A DNA stretch of 64,000 bases from positions 2,043,158 through 2,107,157 of the forward strand of contig OX638345.1 in the NCBI GenBank assembly GCA_951813535.1, written 5' to 3'. Numbering within the stretch: position 1 is the stretch's first letter; every line of letters begins with the position of its first letter. The notes beneath the pieces were generated by a model. That model was not told the DNA's origin. It saw only the letters and a program-made list of their open reading frames with translations, and made no database searches. Source of the DNA: an uncultured Dehalococcoidia bacterium (GTDB lineage: Bacteria; Chloroflexota; Dehalococcoidia; Lucifugimonadales; UBA3495). The position numbers were made by a program, and so were the translations under genes. Positions 40,722-47,906 of this stretch are shown in pieces.

Positions 40722-41180
40722 TCACAACTCGGTTTCATACAGGTCGTATTCCGAATGGCTCATGCCCAGGGCCTCGTAGGTGCGTTTCGCCACCCGATTC
40801 TCCCGCATCACGTATAACCGCATGCCGCGAATGTCCCCGCGCGCATTGGCCATTTCGGTCAGACTCAGGTACAACCTGCTGTACACGCCCTGCCGCCGCG
40901 CTTCGGGCTTGACGTAAACCGATTGGATCCACCAGATCCACCCGTTGCGCCAGTCACTCCATTCCGTTGTGACCATCAGTTGACCCACCGGTTCCCGGTC
41001 AGTCTCGGCCAACAGGTAGAACGCCTTCGACTCGTCTTCCAACGCGGCGTCAACTCCCGCCCGCAGCGTCGCCCGGTCCAGCGATATCCCTTCCGATTCC
41101 AATGCCATCGCGGCATTGAACCTGGTTATGATCTCGCCGTCGTCCACTCCGGCTTGGCGTATGTTCAACTCTGCTGCCAT
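40722..41180 (-). CDS. GNAT family N-acetyltransferase
   Basis: 152 residues. The acetyl-CoA loop is VKPEARRQGVYSRLY (RxxGxx/A region), preceded by the hydrophobic strand WIWWIQSVYV, and followed by MRLYVMRENRVAKRTYEALGM with the conserved Asn/Tyr. Typical length for GNAT. Acceptor unknown. Start ATG at 41180; on its upstream side a TATTAT (minus) overlaps the TATAAT at 41207. Confidence 0.9.
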   Translation of the reverse strand: MAAELNIRQAGVDDGEIITRFNAAMALESEGISLDRATLRAGVDAALEDESKAFYLLAETDREPVGQLMVTTEWSDWRNGWIWWIQSVYVKPEARRQGVYSRLYLSLTEMANARGDIRGMRLYVMRENRVAKRTYEALGMSHSEYDLYETEL

Positions 41181-41206
41181 GGCCTCATAATTCTAGTAAC
41201 CCACGA

Positions 41207-41212
41207 TATAAT
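41207..41212 (+). promoter_or_regulatory. TATAAT/TATTAT region in the gap between GNAT and M20 peptidase
   Basis: TATAAT at 41207-41212 on the plus strand; read on the minus strand the overlapping TATTAT lies 28 bases from the GNAT start. It could drive either gene. The M20 gene starts about 180 bases away, so the GNAT role fits distance better. Confidence 0.35.
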
Positions 41213-41234
41213 AGGCAACCTAACTGCACTGCCT

Positions 41235-41261
41235 ACGCGTACCCGGTTTTGTCACTGCGAG
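41235..41261. repeat. Half copy of the mini-inverted-repeat element
   Basis: ACGCGTACCCGGTTTTGTCA followed by CTGCGAG resembles the left arm of the element at 47675-47811 (ACACGTACCCATTTTGTCA, TCGCGAG). No matching second arm is seen here, so this is a remnant or solo arm. Confidence 0.6.
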
Positions 41262-41395
41262 TTCTGGAACTGCGGGGTACCCCTTCTTTGGCGATGCTTG
41301 CCCTCGCTAAAGGGGTTTGCTCCCAGATTTCGGTGCCGCTGGTACAGCAGCCGGCGCGCAACCAAATTGTACTGTCCGACCGAAGAGGTGCGTCC

Positions 41396-42478
41396 ATGCC
41401 TAACCAGGAACGATTGATCAACGACTTCTGCGACTTGGTCCGTATCGACAGCCCGTCCGGTGAGGAGTGGGACGTCGCCCTCCACGTCTCCGATCGGCTG
41501 TCCAACCTCGGCTTCCAGGTCGCCCGCGACGAACACGGCAATGTCATCGCCCGAGAGGACGGGGACAGCCCCCTCCTGCTCTCTGCCCACATGGACACCG
41601 TCGACCCCGGCCGCAGGATCCAACCCCAGGTCGTCGGCGACCGCGTCACCTCCGATGGCAGCACCATCCTCGGCGGCGATTGCAAGGCCGGAGTCGCCGC
41701 TATCCTCGAGGCGCTCCAGGCTGTCCACGAGGACGCCCGCCCCCGCCGTCCGGTTCAGGTCGTGTTCACCCGCGGCGAGGAGATCGGACTCGTCGGCGCG
41801 TCGAACCTCGACTTTTCGATGATCTCCAGCACCGAGGCTGTCGTCTTCGACGGCAACGGCCCGGTGAACACCATCACCGGCGGCAGTCCCACCTACATGG
41901 CCTTCGATATCGACATCAAGGGACGCGGCGCCCACGCCGGCGTAGAACCCGAGAAGGGCCTGTCCGCCATCCGGATCGCCAGCGACATCATCGCCGAGCT
42001 GCCCCAGGGCCGCATCGACCACGAAACCACCTTCAACGTGGGCACCATCGCCGGTGGTACCGTGCGCAACGCCGTTCCCTCCGAGGCCACCGTGTCCGGC
42101 GAGTTCCGCAGCATGAACATGGAATCCCTGGAGATCCTGCGGATGCAGCTTGTCGCCGCCGTCGACACCATCCGCGGCCGCTACACAGAGGCTGAGATCA
42201 ACGAGAACCTGGAAATGATGTTCCAGATGTACCGCTTGGATCCCAACGAAGCCACCGCGCAGCTCGTCACCCGCGTCATGCGGGACATGGGCCTCAACCC
42301 CGACATCCGGCCCTCCGGTGGCGGTACCGACGGGAACGTATTCCGGCTGCATGGCATCGAGAGCGTCGTGGTCGGCATGTCGACCAACCTCATGCACACC
42401 ATCGATGAGTACGTCGTCGTCCCTGACCTCGTCAACACCGCCCGCTTCTGCGAGGAGCTAATGACCTTCGGTGCCTGA
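41396..42478 (+). CDS. M20 family metallopeptidase (PepT/DapE-like)
   Basis: 360 residues. First metal motif SAHMDTVDPG, bridging Asp in GGDCKAGVAA, the catalytic Glu pair in TRGEEIGLVGASN, and GGGTDGNVF for the C-terminal ligands. The inserted dimerisation domain begins near GRGAHAGVEP. Acts on peptides or N-acyl amino acids; the GGDCKAG form points to the tripeptidase-like/PepT branch. ATG at 41396 with GAAGAGG upstream; the frame is open earlier without similarity. Ends in a short convergent gap. Confidence 0.88.
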   Translation: MPNQERLINDFCDLVRIDSPSGEEWDVALHVSDRLSNLGFQVARDEHGNVIAREDGDSPLLLSAHMDTVDPGRRIQPQVVGDRVTSDGSTILGGDCKAGVAAILEALQAVHEDARPRRPVQVVFTRGEEIGLVGASNLDFSMISSTEAVVFDGNGPVNTITGGSPTYMAFDIDIKGRGAHAGVEPEKGLSAIRIASDIIAELPQGRIDHETTFNVGTIAGGTVRNAVPSEATVSGEFRSMNMESLEILRMQLVAAVDTIRGRYTEAEINENLEMMFQMYRLDPNEATAQLVTRVMRDMGLNPDIRPSGGGTDGNVFRLHGIESVVVGMSTNLMHTIDEYVVVPDLVNTARFCEELMTFGA

Positions 42479-42543
42479 CCCCATCTAAATCAGGGTATTT
42501 AACACCCACTGCGCCGCCGCCCCTCCCCTAAGCTGTCGCCGGA

Positions 42544-42852
42544 TTAACGATCGTCGCCGCTTTCGTCGAATACGTTGGCGGCAACTTCCGGCGTCAGTGT
42601 TACGCCGTTCCGTTCGAGTGCCGACTTGATGCGTTCGTGCTCCTCTTGCCGCACCTGTTCCCGTACCTGTTCGCGCATCTTTGCCAGGATTTCGGCTTTC
42701 TTCGCCTCTCGGATGGCCTTGCCTTTTTCGAACATCTTTCTCCCCCAGTCAAAGGTTGCGGCCAACGGAACTAAAAACGCACAGTAGAGTTTGGTTGTTA
42801 AGGTTTCAAACCACAGGTACAGTAGATGGTCGCTGCCTGACCACAGTTGCAA
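42544..42852 (-). CDS. Small membrane-anchored coiled-coil protein, unknown
   Basis: 102 residues, not recognised. One hydrophobic N-terminal segment (about 15-35, TLTTKLYCAFLVPLAATF) is followed by a long charged helix (MFEKGKAIREAKKAEILAKMREQVREQ) and a short acidic end. Its layout resembles the 153-residue membrane protein at 25928-26389. Start ATG at 42852 assumed; later starts in the helix are possible. Converges with the M20 gene. Confidence 0.55.
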   Translation of the reverse strand: MQLWSGSDHLLYLWFETLTTKLYCAFLVPLAATFDWGRKMFEKGKAIREAKKAEILAKMREQVREQVRQEEHERIKSALERNGVTLTPEVAANVFDESGDDR

Positions 42853-42987
42853 AATCGACAGGCTTGCGCCACCTACGATTGCAAATCCCGCAGCTTTAAC
42901 ACCGATGCCTCGGTCGCCCAGTCCTTCGGAAAGTTCCCCTGTCTTTAGCTTGCCACTCGCCGTTCGAACCCGTCGCGGCGGATATCC

Positions 42988-44127
42988 CTAGTCTATTGTC
43001 GGGACGCGCAGCGCCTTAATCAAGCCTTCCCCAAACTCGCCCCGCTGCCACACCCGTACTTCCCCATCGCCGCCACCCAATTCGATGCCCAGCCGGTCCG
43101 GCCGCAGGGCTATCCTTTCCAGGCTGGGCGTGGGCCAGATGTGGCTGACCGCCAATCCCAGTTCCTGTCCCAGTACCGCTCGCCACTGTTTCAGCGCTTT
43201 CAGGCGCTCTCGGCTTTCCTGTGTCCACGCTTCGTTGCCGCGGTCCGTTCTGGGCGGCTTTGGCGCTTCCGGACCGCTCATCCCCTGCTCGATGGCTTCC
43301 ATCAGCTCGCCGAAGCAACGGGACGCCAGCATTCCGCCAATCCCTCGTGGCGCGCGGCCGTCGCACTGCGCCAGTTCCAACAGGTCGCCGTTGCTCGCCG
43401 CCTGCGTCGGAGGAACGTCCCAGGCGCAGGCCTTCCCATCCCGGAAAGCGTACAACTCCTGCAGTACTGCCGCCTCCCTGGGGTTGAGTCCTTCCCATCC
43501 TTTCACCCGCCGGAACGCTGTCTCCAACGGTTCCTCCGGCGGATATCGAAGCGTTTCAACCCGCGCGCATTCTTCCCGCACCCACTCGGCGCGCCCGAGT
43601 TTGTTCAAGCGGTACTCCAACTCATCTGCCAGCGGAAGCAGGTGGTGCACGTCGCTGGCTGCGTAATCCAGCGCCGGACCCGATAAAGGCCGTAACCCCC
43701 AGTGGGACACCTGCAACTTGGGATCTTTGGCGATCCCTACGCCGCAGAACTCTTCCAGCACTGCGCCCAGGTTTGGTCTGGTTACCCCGAGGAAACGCGC
43801 CGCCAGCCCGGTGTCGAACAGGTTGCTTACCGTAAACCCGAAGTCGCGGTCGAAGTAACGCACGTCCTCTTCGCATCCGTGCATCACGATTGCCACCGCC
43901 GCGTCCGCCAGCAACTCGCCCAGGACGTCCAGCCTTTTTACCGACAGCGGGTCCAACAGGTACGTTCCCCGCCCGTCGGAAATCTGTATCAGGCAGATCC
44001 GTTCCCGGTACGCGAACCGGCCATTTCGCTCAGTATCCAACGCCAGTCGTGGCGCCTGCCGCAACTCGTCCGCCACCGCGTCCCAATCACCCTGTTCGCC
44101 AATATATCTATACTGATTCCGCAACAA
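42988..44127 (-). CDS. rnd: Ribonuclease D
   Basis: 379 residues, 3'-5' exonuclease of the DEDDy class, used in tRNA 3' maturation. Exonuclease motif I ALDTE (D31, E33), motif II HGCEEDVRYFD, motif III YAASDVHHLL (Tyr and Asp). An HRDC-like helical domain follows (about 200-280, including LNPREAAVLQELYAFRDG) and a second, more variable C-terminal part. Length and order agree with bacterial RNase D. Confidence 0.93.
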   Translation of the reverse strand: MLRNQYRYIGEQGDWDAVADELRQAPRLALDTERNGRFAYRERICLIQISDGRGTYLLDPLSVKRLDVLGELLADAAVAIVMHGCEEDVRYFDRDFGFTVSNLFDTGLAARFLGVTRPNLGAVLEEFCGVGIAKDPKLQVSHWGLRPLSGPALDYAASDVHHLLPLADELEYRLNKLGRAEWVREECARVETLRYPPEEPLETAFRRVKGWEGLNPREAAVLQELYAFRDGKACAWDVPPTQAASNGDLLELAQCDGRAPRGIGGMLASRCFGELMEAIEQGMSGPEAPKPPRTDRGNEAWTQESRERLKALKQWRAVLGQELGLAVSHIWPTPSLERIALRPDRLGIELGGGDGEVRVWQRGEFGEGLIKALRVPTID

Positions 44128-44295
44128 CTACCCCGGATTACGCAACCGATTCGATCCGTTTTCCTTCTCAACGCGCCCAGTGTAGCACATCTGACCGCCC
44201 CCGGTTCTGCGCCTGTGCCATCACCCGACGCCCACGCAACGGCAACCCGTCGGCACTGCGCCGGCACAACCGAAACGTCCCCAACCCGCCCTTCG

Positions 44296-44313
44296 TTCCT
44301 GCGAAAGCAGGAA
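44296..44313. repeat. Dispersed short palindrome, family 1, copy 2
   Basis: TTCCTGC-GAAA-GCAGGAA, followed by CCCA. Same core as copies at 1269 and 54620. Located upstream of the aldolase promoter. Confidence 0.65.
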
Positions 44314-44426
44314 CCCAATCGCGATGAAACCAACGCTGTTTCCCACAGCCCGGGACGCAGCCCGCCTTGCCCGCACCACTGGTACACCTCCCCGTTGGTT
44401 GGTCCAAATCAGCTCGAACCACTGCG

Positions 44427-44435
44427 TGCTATACT
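44427..44435 (+). promoter_or_regulatory. Extended -10 promoter of the aldolase gene
   Basis: TGCTATACT, 35 bases before the ATG at 44471; AAGGAG lies about 12 bases before the ATG. No -35. Confidence 0.5.
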
Positions 44436-44470
44436 CCCAGCACATCCCACCGCAAGGAGCAATCCACCCC

Positions 44471-45253
44471 ATGAGCGGCGCAGACCTCAAGCAGACCCTC
44501 AAGCAGGGCGGCCGAATCTTCGGCACCATGATCAGCATCAACCGCAGCCCCCGCTGGATCCCCGTCCTCGATGGCGTCGGCCTAGACTACGTCATCATCG
44601 ACACTGAACACAGTCCCCGCGGCCGTGGCGAGTTGGGCGACTACCTGACCATGTTCAGCACCATCAGCGTGGTGCCCATCGTCCGCATCCCCATCCCCGA
44701 CTCCCACTACGTCACCATGGCCATCGACGCCGGCGCCCAGGGCATCCTCGCCCCATACTGCGAGACCGTCGACCAGGTTCGCGAGGTCGTCAAAGCCGCC
44801 AAGTTCCGTCCTCTTAAAGGCGCGGCCGCCGAAGAGGCCCTGGAATCCGGCAGTTTCCCCAGCGATGCCAGCCAGGACTACCTCGCCAACCGCAACCGCG
44901 ACAACATCTGCATCATCGGCATCGAAAGCCAGGCAGCAGTCGACAACCTCGACGCCATGCTGGCTGTTCCGCACATCGACGCCATTTTCGTCGGCCCTAA
45001 CGACATGAGCATCTCCCTCGGCGTGCCCGACGATTACGCCCAGGAAGTCTACAAGACCACCGTCAAGGGCATCATCGACAAGTGCGAGGCCAGGGGCCTG
45101 CCCACTCTCGTCCATCACCAGACCCCCGAACTCTCCGAATACTGGATCGAGCAGGGCGCCCGTTTCGTCCTCCACGGCACTGACCGCCGCGCCTTGGCCG
45201 AGGGTTTCCGCACCGAGTTCTCTCGCCTCCGCGACAAGGCCGCCTCAGTGTGA
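44471..45253 (+). CDS. HpcH/HpaI aldolase (2-oxo-3-deoxy acid aldolase family)
   Basis: A (beta/alpha)8 class II aldolase of 260 residues. YVIIDTEHSPRG with the conserved Asp-Glu-His, QGILAPYCETVDQ, metal-binding Glu in IIGIES, and FVGPNDMSISLG with the metal-binding Asp. Cleaves 2-oxo-4-hydroxy acids such as 2,4-dihydroxyhept-2-ene-1,7-dioate to pyruvate plus an aldehyde. Specific substrate not assignable. ATG at 44471 fits the promoter and ribosome site; the frame is open upstream over the repeat. Confidence 0.92.
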   Translation: MSGADLKQTLKQGGRIFGTMISINRSPRWIPVLDGVGLDYVIIDTEHSPRGRGELGDYLTMFSTISVVPIVRIPIPDSHYVTMAIDAGAQGILAPYCETVDQVREVVKAAKFRPLKGAAAEEALESGSFPSDASQDYLANRNRDNICIIGIESQAAVDNLDAMLAVPHIDAIFVGPNDMSISLGVPDDYAQEVYKTTVKGIIDKCEARGLPTLVHHQTPELSEYWIEQGARFVLHGTDRRALAEGFRTEFSRLRDKAASV

Positions 45254-45296
45254 TGGCCGGCCTATGAGCGCGGCCAACGCGCCAAGCCAAAGAATC

Positions 45297-45324
45297 GTAG
45301 GGGCGAATGATTATTCGCCCCTAC
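45297..45324. repeat. Dispersed palindrome, family 2, copy 4
   Basis: GTAGGGGCGAAT and ATTCGCCCCTAC around GATT; it lies between the converging aldolase and the 94-residue gene. Confidence 0.88.
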
Positions 45325-45417
45325 TGCATTAGCGTCCCGAATCGCGGGACTATGACCGCCACGCCGTTCGCCGGTAGAGAACCCTATCCCCGAATATCCC
45401 GCCCATCCATGCGATGG

Positions 45418-45702
45418 CTAATTCCGGGAACTACCCTCCCACCGCTCGCGCAGCGATGCGATATAGACCTTTTCGTATTCCCCGTGGTGCCCGTTCGCCG
45501 GATCGTCCGCCAGCCGTTCCGCCCACATGTACTCCACGTCCGCCCACACGATCGGAAACTTTGGCTGGTCGAAAAAAGCCGACACCGCGTCGAACGCATT
45601 CGCGCCTTCCATGTAACCCAGCATCTGGAAGTTGTCGTACAGGTTCCCCTGTTCCGACATGAACCGCCCCCTCATCGCCGCCATGATCATGAAATTCGCC
45701 AT
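45418..45702 (-). CDS. Small protein of unknown function (94 residues)
   Basis: Not recognised. Composition looks like a folded soluble protein: MANFMIMAAMRGRFMSEQGN, then NFQMLGYMEGANAFDAVSAF and DVEYMWAERLADDP, rich in Met, Phe, Tyr and Trp. The ATG at 45702 is chosen because the protein-like pattern begins there; the frame extends 17 codons further without it. It lies 97 bases after the thiolase gene on the same strand. Confidence 0.5.
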   Translation of the reverse strand: MANFMIMAAMRGRFMSEQGNLYDNFQMLGYMEGANAFDAVSAFFDQPKFPIVWADVEYMWAERLADDPANGHHGEYEKVYIASLRERWEGSSRN

Positions 45703-45799
45703 GACCCATCCAACCTGCCGACCAGAAGCCGTCGCCGTAAGCCGCCGCGACATCGAACGCTGTGATTTTGTGCGAAGCGCGGCGATCTTGCAGTCGCAG

Positions 45800-46957
45800 T
45801 CACCGCGTCAGTATGTGCACCGTGGTGACGTCTCCGGCTCCGGAGCACTGCGCCACGCCGACCCGGGCGTTCTCCACCTGCCGTGGCCCGGCTTCGCCCC
45901 GTAGCTGCGTCACAGTCTCGTGCACCATGCGGATCCCGCTGGCTCCGAACGGATGACCCATCGCCAGCAGGCCACCGTCCGTGTTCACCGGAATGTCGCC
46001 GCCCAGCGCCGTTCGCCCTTCTTCCGTCGCTCTCCACGCTTCGCCAAACGGGGTCAGGTGCAACGCTTCAATCTGCTGCAACTCGCCGATGGTCGCCGCG
46101 TCATGGACCTGCGCGATGTCGACGTCCTCCGGACCGATCCCCGCCATCTCGTATGCCTGCAGCGCGGCCGGCTCGGTCCGGTACGGGCTGAACGCGGAAT
46201 GGTCACTGCCGCGCCCGTTGTAGTTGCCCGAGGTCAGAGCGGCGGCCGCCACGCGGATCGCTCGGCTCCGGTCCACGCCATAGGTGTCCAGCGCGTCTGC
46301 CGCGCATAGCACCGCCGCCGCGCCGCCCTCGCTGGTCGGGCAGCACTGGTACAGCGTCAGTGGGTCGGCGATCAGGCGCGAATTCAGCACGTCTTCTACT
46401 GAGTAGGTTTCCTTGCGGTGCGCGTAGGGGTTCATCGACGCCGCGTGCCTCGCCTTTACCGAAACCTGAGCCAGCGCCGACGCCGGCGCTCCCGTCTCCT
46501 CCATGTACCGTTTCATGCGCAGCGCGTATCCCGCCATCATGTGGTCGCCGCCGATGTATCGTGCCGGACTGTTCTCCGCGGTCACCGTCACCGGTCCGCT
46601 CGGCACCTTCTCCGCGCCGAACGCTAGCGCCAGGTCGAATACGCCCGAGGTTATTCCCCAGTACGCCTGCCAGAACGCCGTCGATCCGCTGGAGCACGCG
46701 TTCTCCACGTTGATGATCGGCACGCCGGTCAAACCCAACTGCGCCAGCGTCGTCTCCCCGATCGACATCCCTTGGTAGTAGACGTGCCCGAAGTACGCAA
46801 CGGGTATTGCCGACCAGGGCACGCCCGAATCCCTCAGCGCGTCAACCACAGCGTCCCGCGCCAGATCCGAAAGGTTCTGTTCAGGAAACCTCCCGAAGGC
46901 ATGCAAGCCTACGCCCACCACCATAACGTCGCGCCCCGGCCGAAACTGAGCCATCAT
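45800..46957 (-). CDS. Thiolase family protein (SCP-x/acetyl-CoA acetyltransferase type)
   Basis: 385 residues. Active-site Cys in NVENACSSGSTAF, the second active-site pair in AMGHPFGASGIR and AQCSGAGD with the C-terminal Cys. The SCP-x-like subgroup typically makes a two-gene unit with a DUF35 zinc-ribbon OB-fold protein, which is found directly upstream at 47025-47432. Performs thiolytic cleavage or condensation of acyl-CoA; chain specificity unknown. Start ATG at 46957 (MMAQFRPGRD); Met2 is also possible. Confidence 0.92.
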   Translation of the reverse strand: MMAQFRPGRDVMVVGVGLHAFGRFPEQNLSDLARDAVVDALRDSGVPWSAIPVAYFGHVYYQGMSIGETTLAQLGLTGVPIINVENACSSGSTAFWQAYWGITSGVFDLALAFGAEKVPSGPVTVTAENSPARYIGGDHMMAGYALRMKRYMEETGAPASALAQVSVKARHAASMNPYAHRKETYSVEDVLNSRLIADPLTLYQCCPTSEGGAAAVLCAADALDTYGVDRSRAIRVAAAALTSGNYNGRGSDHSAFSPYRTEPAALQAYEMAGIGPEDVDIAQVHDAATIGELQQIEALHLTPFGEAWRATEEGRTALGGDIPVNTDGGLLAMGHPFGASGIRMVHETVTQLRGEAGPRQVENARVGVAQCSGAGDVTTVHILTR

Positions 46958-47024
46958 TCCTCCATGTCCGAGCGATCGCTGAAGCTATGCCATCTGCCGC
47001 TGCGGCGAGACGATGACATCACCA

Positions 47025-47432
47025 CTATCCCGGCCGCCACTTGTAAACTACGCGCTCCGAGTTTGCCACGCCTTCCATCTCCACCGGCTGCAAAGCCAGC
47101 GTGACCGACATGCCCACCCGCAGGGCGTCGTGGTCGCAGTCAATCACCTCGGCCAGTACGTGCGGGCCTTCCGGCAATTCCACCTCACCCAGCACGTACG
47201 GCACTTGGCCCGGCCAGCCGGGAGGCGGCACTCTCACGATCGTGTAGCTGAACAACGTTCCCTGCTGCGCCAACTCGACCGATTCGAGGTCGGAAGATGT
47301 GCATGACTGACAGAACGTCGCCGGCCCGAAAACGTGCACGCCGCACTGTCGGCACCGCATCCCCAATAGTACGCCGCGCTCACCGCTGTCGTCGGTCAGC
47401 CGCAGGCACTTTTCATCTACCGAAACGAACAT
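47025..47432 (-). CDS. DUF35 (zinc ribbon plus OB-fold) acyl-CoA-associated protein
   Basis: 135 residues. A rubredoxin-like zinc ribbon with GMRCRQCG and FCQSC, then an OB-fold (TLFSYTIVRVPPPGWPGQVPYVLGEVEL). These proteins bind CoA and form complexes with SCP-x thiolases, providing channelling. The thiolase gene follows after 67 bases. ATG at 47432; a TTG at 47450 would add six residues. The plus-strand gap beyond contains a mini-inverted-repeat element. Confidence 0.9.
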   Translation of the reverse strand: MFVSVDEKCLRLTDDSGERGVLLGMRCRQCGVHVFGPATFCQSCTSSDLESVELAQQGTLFSYTIVRVPPPGWPGQVPYVLGEVELPEGPHVLAEVIDCDHDALRVGMSVTLALQPVEMEGVANSERVVYKWRPG

Positions 47433-47674
47433 AAACCTAACTGGACCCAACCTGAAGGCTATCTCAGGATACCGAATGGGCGGCAGAATTTAAAATTCGC
47501 TGCTTTCGCTGTCAATTGCGTCGTCCCTGGTAATTCTCGGGAGTAGTCCCTTTCCTATCCGTGAGACAACCCCATGCTAACTCACGGCCCTCGTCCGCGC
47601 CACATCCGCCGGACGGAATTGTGCCAACCGGCTTCGCGCGCATGTTTGCCTCATGGCTGGCGAGCTTGACGAAC

Positions 47675-47811
47675 CTCACACGTACCCATTTTGTCATCGC
47701 GAGCAGCGAAGCGACGTCGCGATCTCGTTATCGCAGTAGCGTTCGTTGACCCAACGAGATTGCCGCGCTTCGCTCGCAATGACGTTTCCGGTGAAACTGG
47801 GTACGCGTGAG
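47675..47811. repeat. Mini-inverted-repeat element (MITE-like), 137 bp
   Basis: The two ends are imperfect inverted repeats: outer CTCACACGTACCCA versus TGGGTACGCGTGAG. Further in, GTCATCGCGAGCAGCGAAGC versus GCTTCGCTCGCAATGAC, and an inner pair CGCGATCTCGTT versus AACGAGATTGCCGCG. No coding capacity. GAGCTTGAC occurs on both flanks (47662-47670, 47809-47817), but the left copy is several bases from the end, so it may be chance. A half copy is at 41235. Confidence 0.75.
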
Positions 47812-47823
47812 CTTGACAAAATA

Positions 47824-47852
47824 TTGACTGAGTCTCCGGAGACGTGTATCGT
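47824..47852 (+). promoter_or_regulatory. Candidate promoter of the ABC importer
   Basis: TTGACT and TATCGT are 17 bp apart, 54 bases before the ATG at 47907. A second TTGACA at 47813-47818 overlaps the repeat border. Confidence 0.35.
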
Positions 47853-47906
47853 CCGTCGATAACGTGTCCAACGCGCCTCATATGCGTTGGGGATTGGAGG
47901 TACTCT

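Larger units (their letters stand above)
47451..47906. other. Gene-free interval before the ABC importer
   Basis: A 456-bp stretch without a supported gene. It holds the inverted-repeat element (47675-47811), the candidate promoter (47813-47852) and the leader of the binding-protein gene with TTGGAGG at 47894-47900. The remaining 200 bp next to the DUF35 gene show no recognisable feature. Confidence 0.7.

Noticed and set aside
47512-47697. Short 61-codon minus-strand frame in the gap before the ABC importer
   Set aside because: No protein-like pattern and it overlaps the inverted-repeat element.
47662-47817. GAGCTTGAC on both sides as target duplication of the MITE-like element
   Set aside because: The left copy is not adjacent to the repeat end, so chance cannot be excluded; not called as a duplication.
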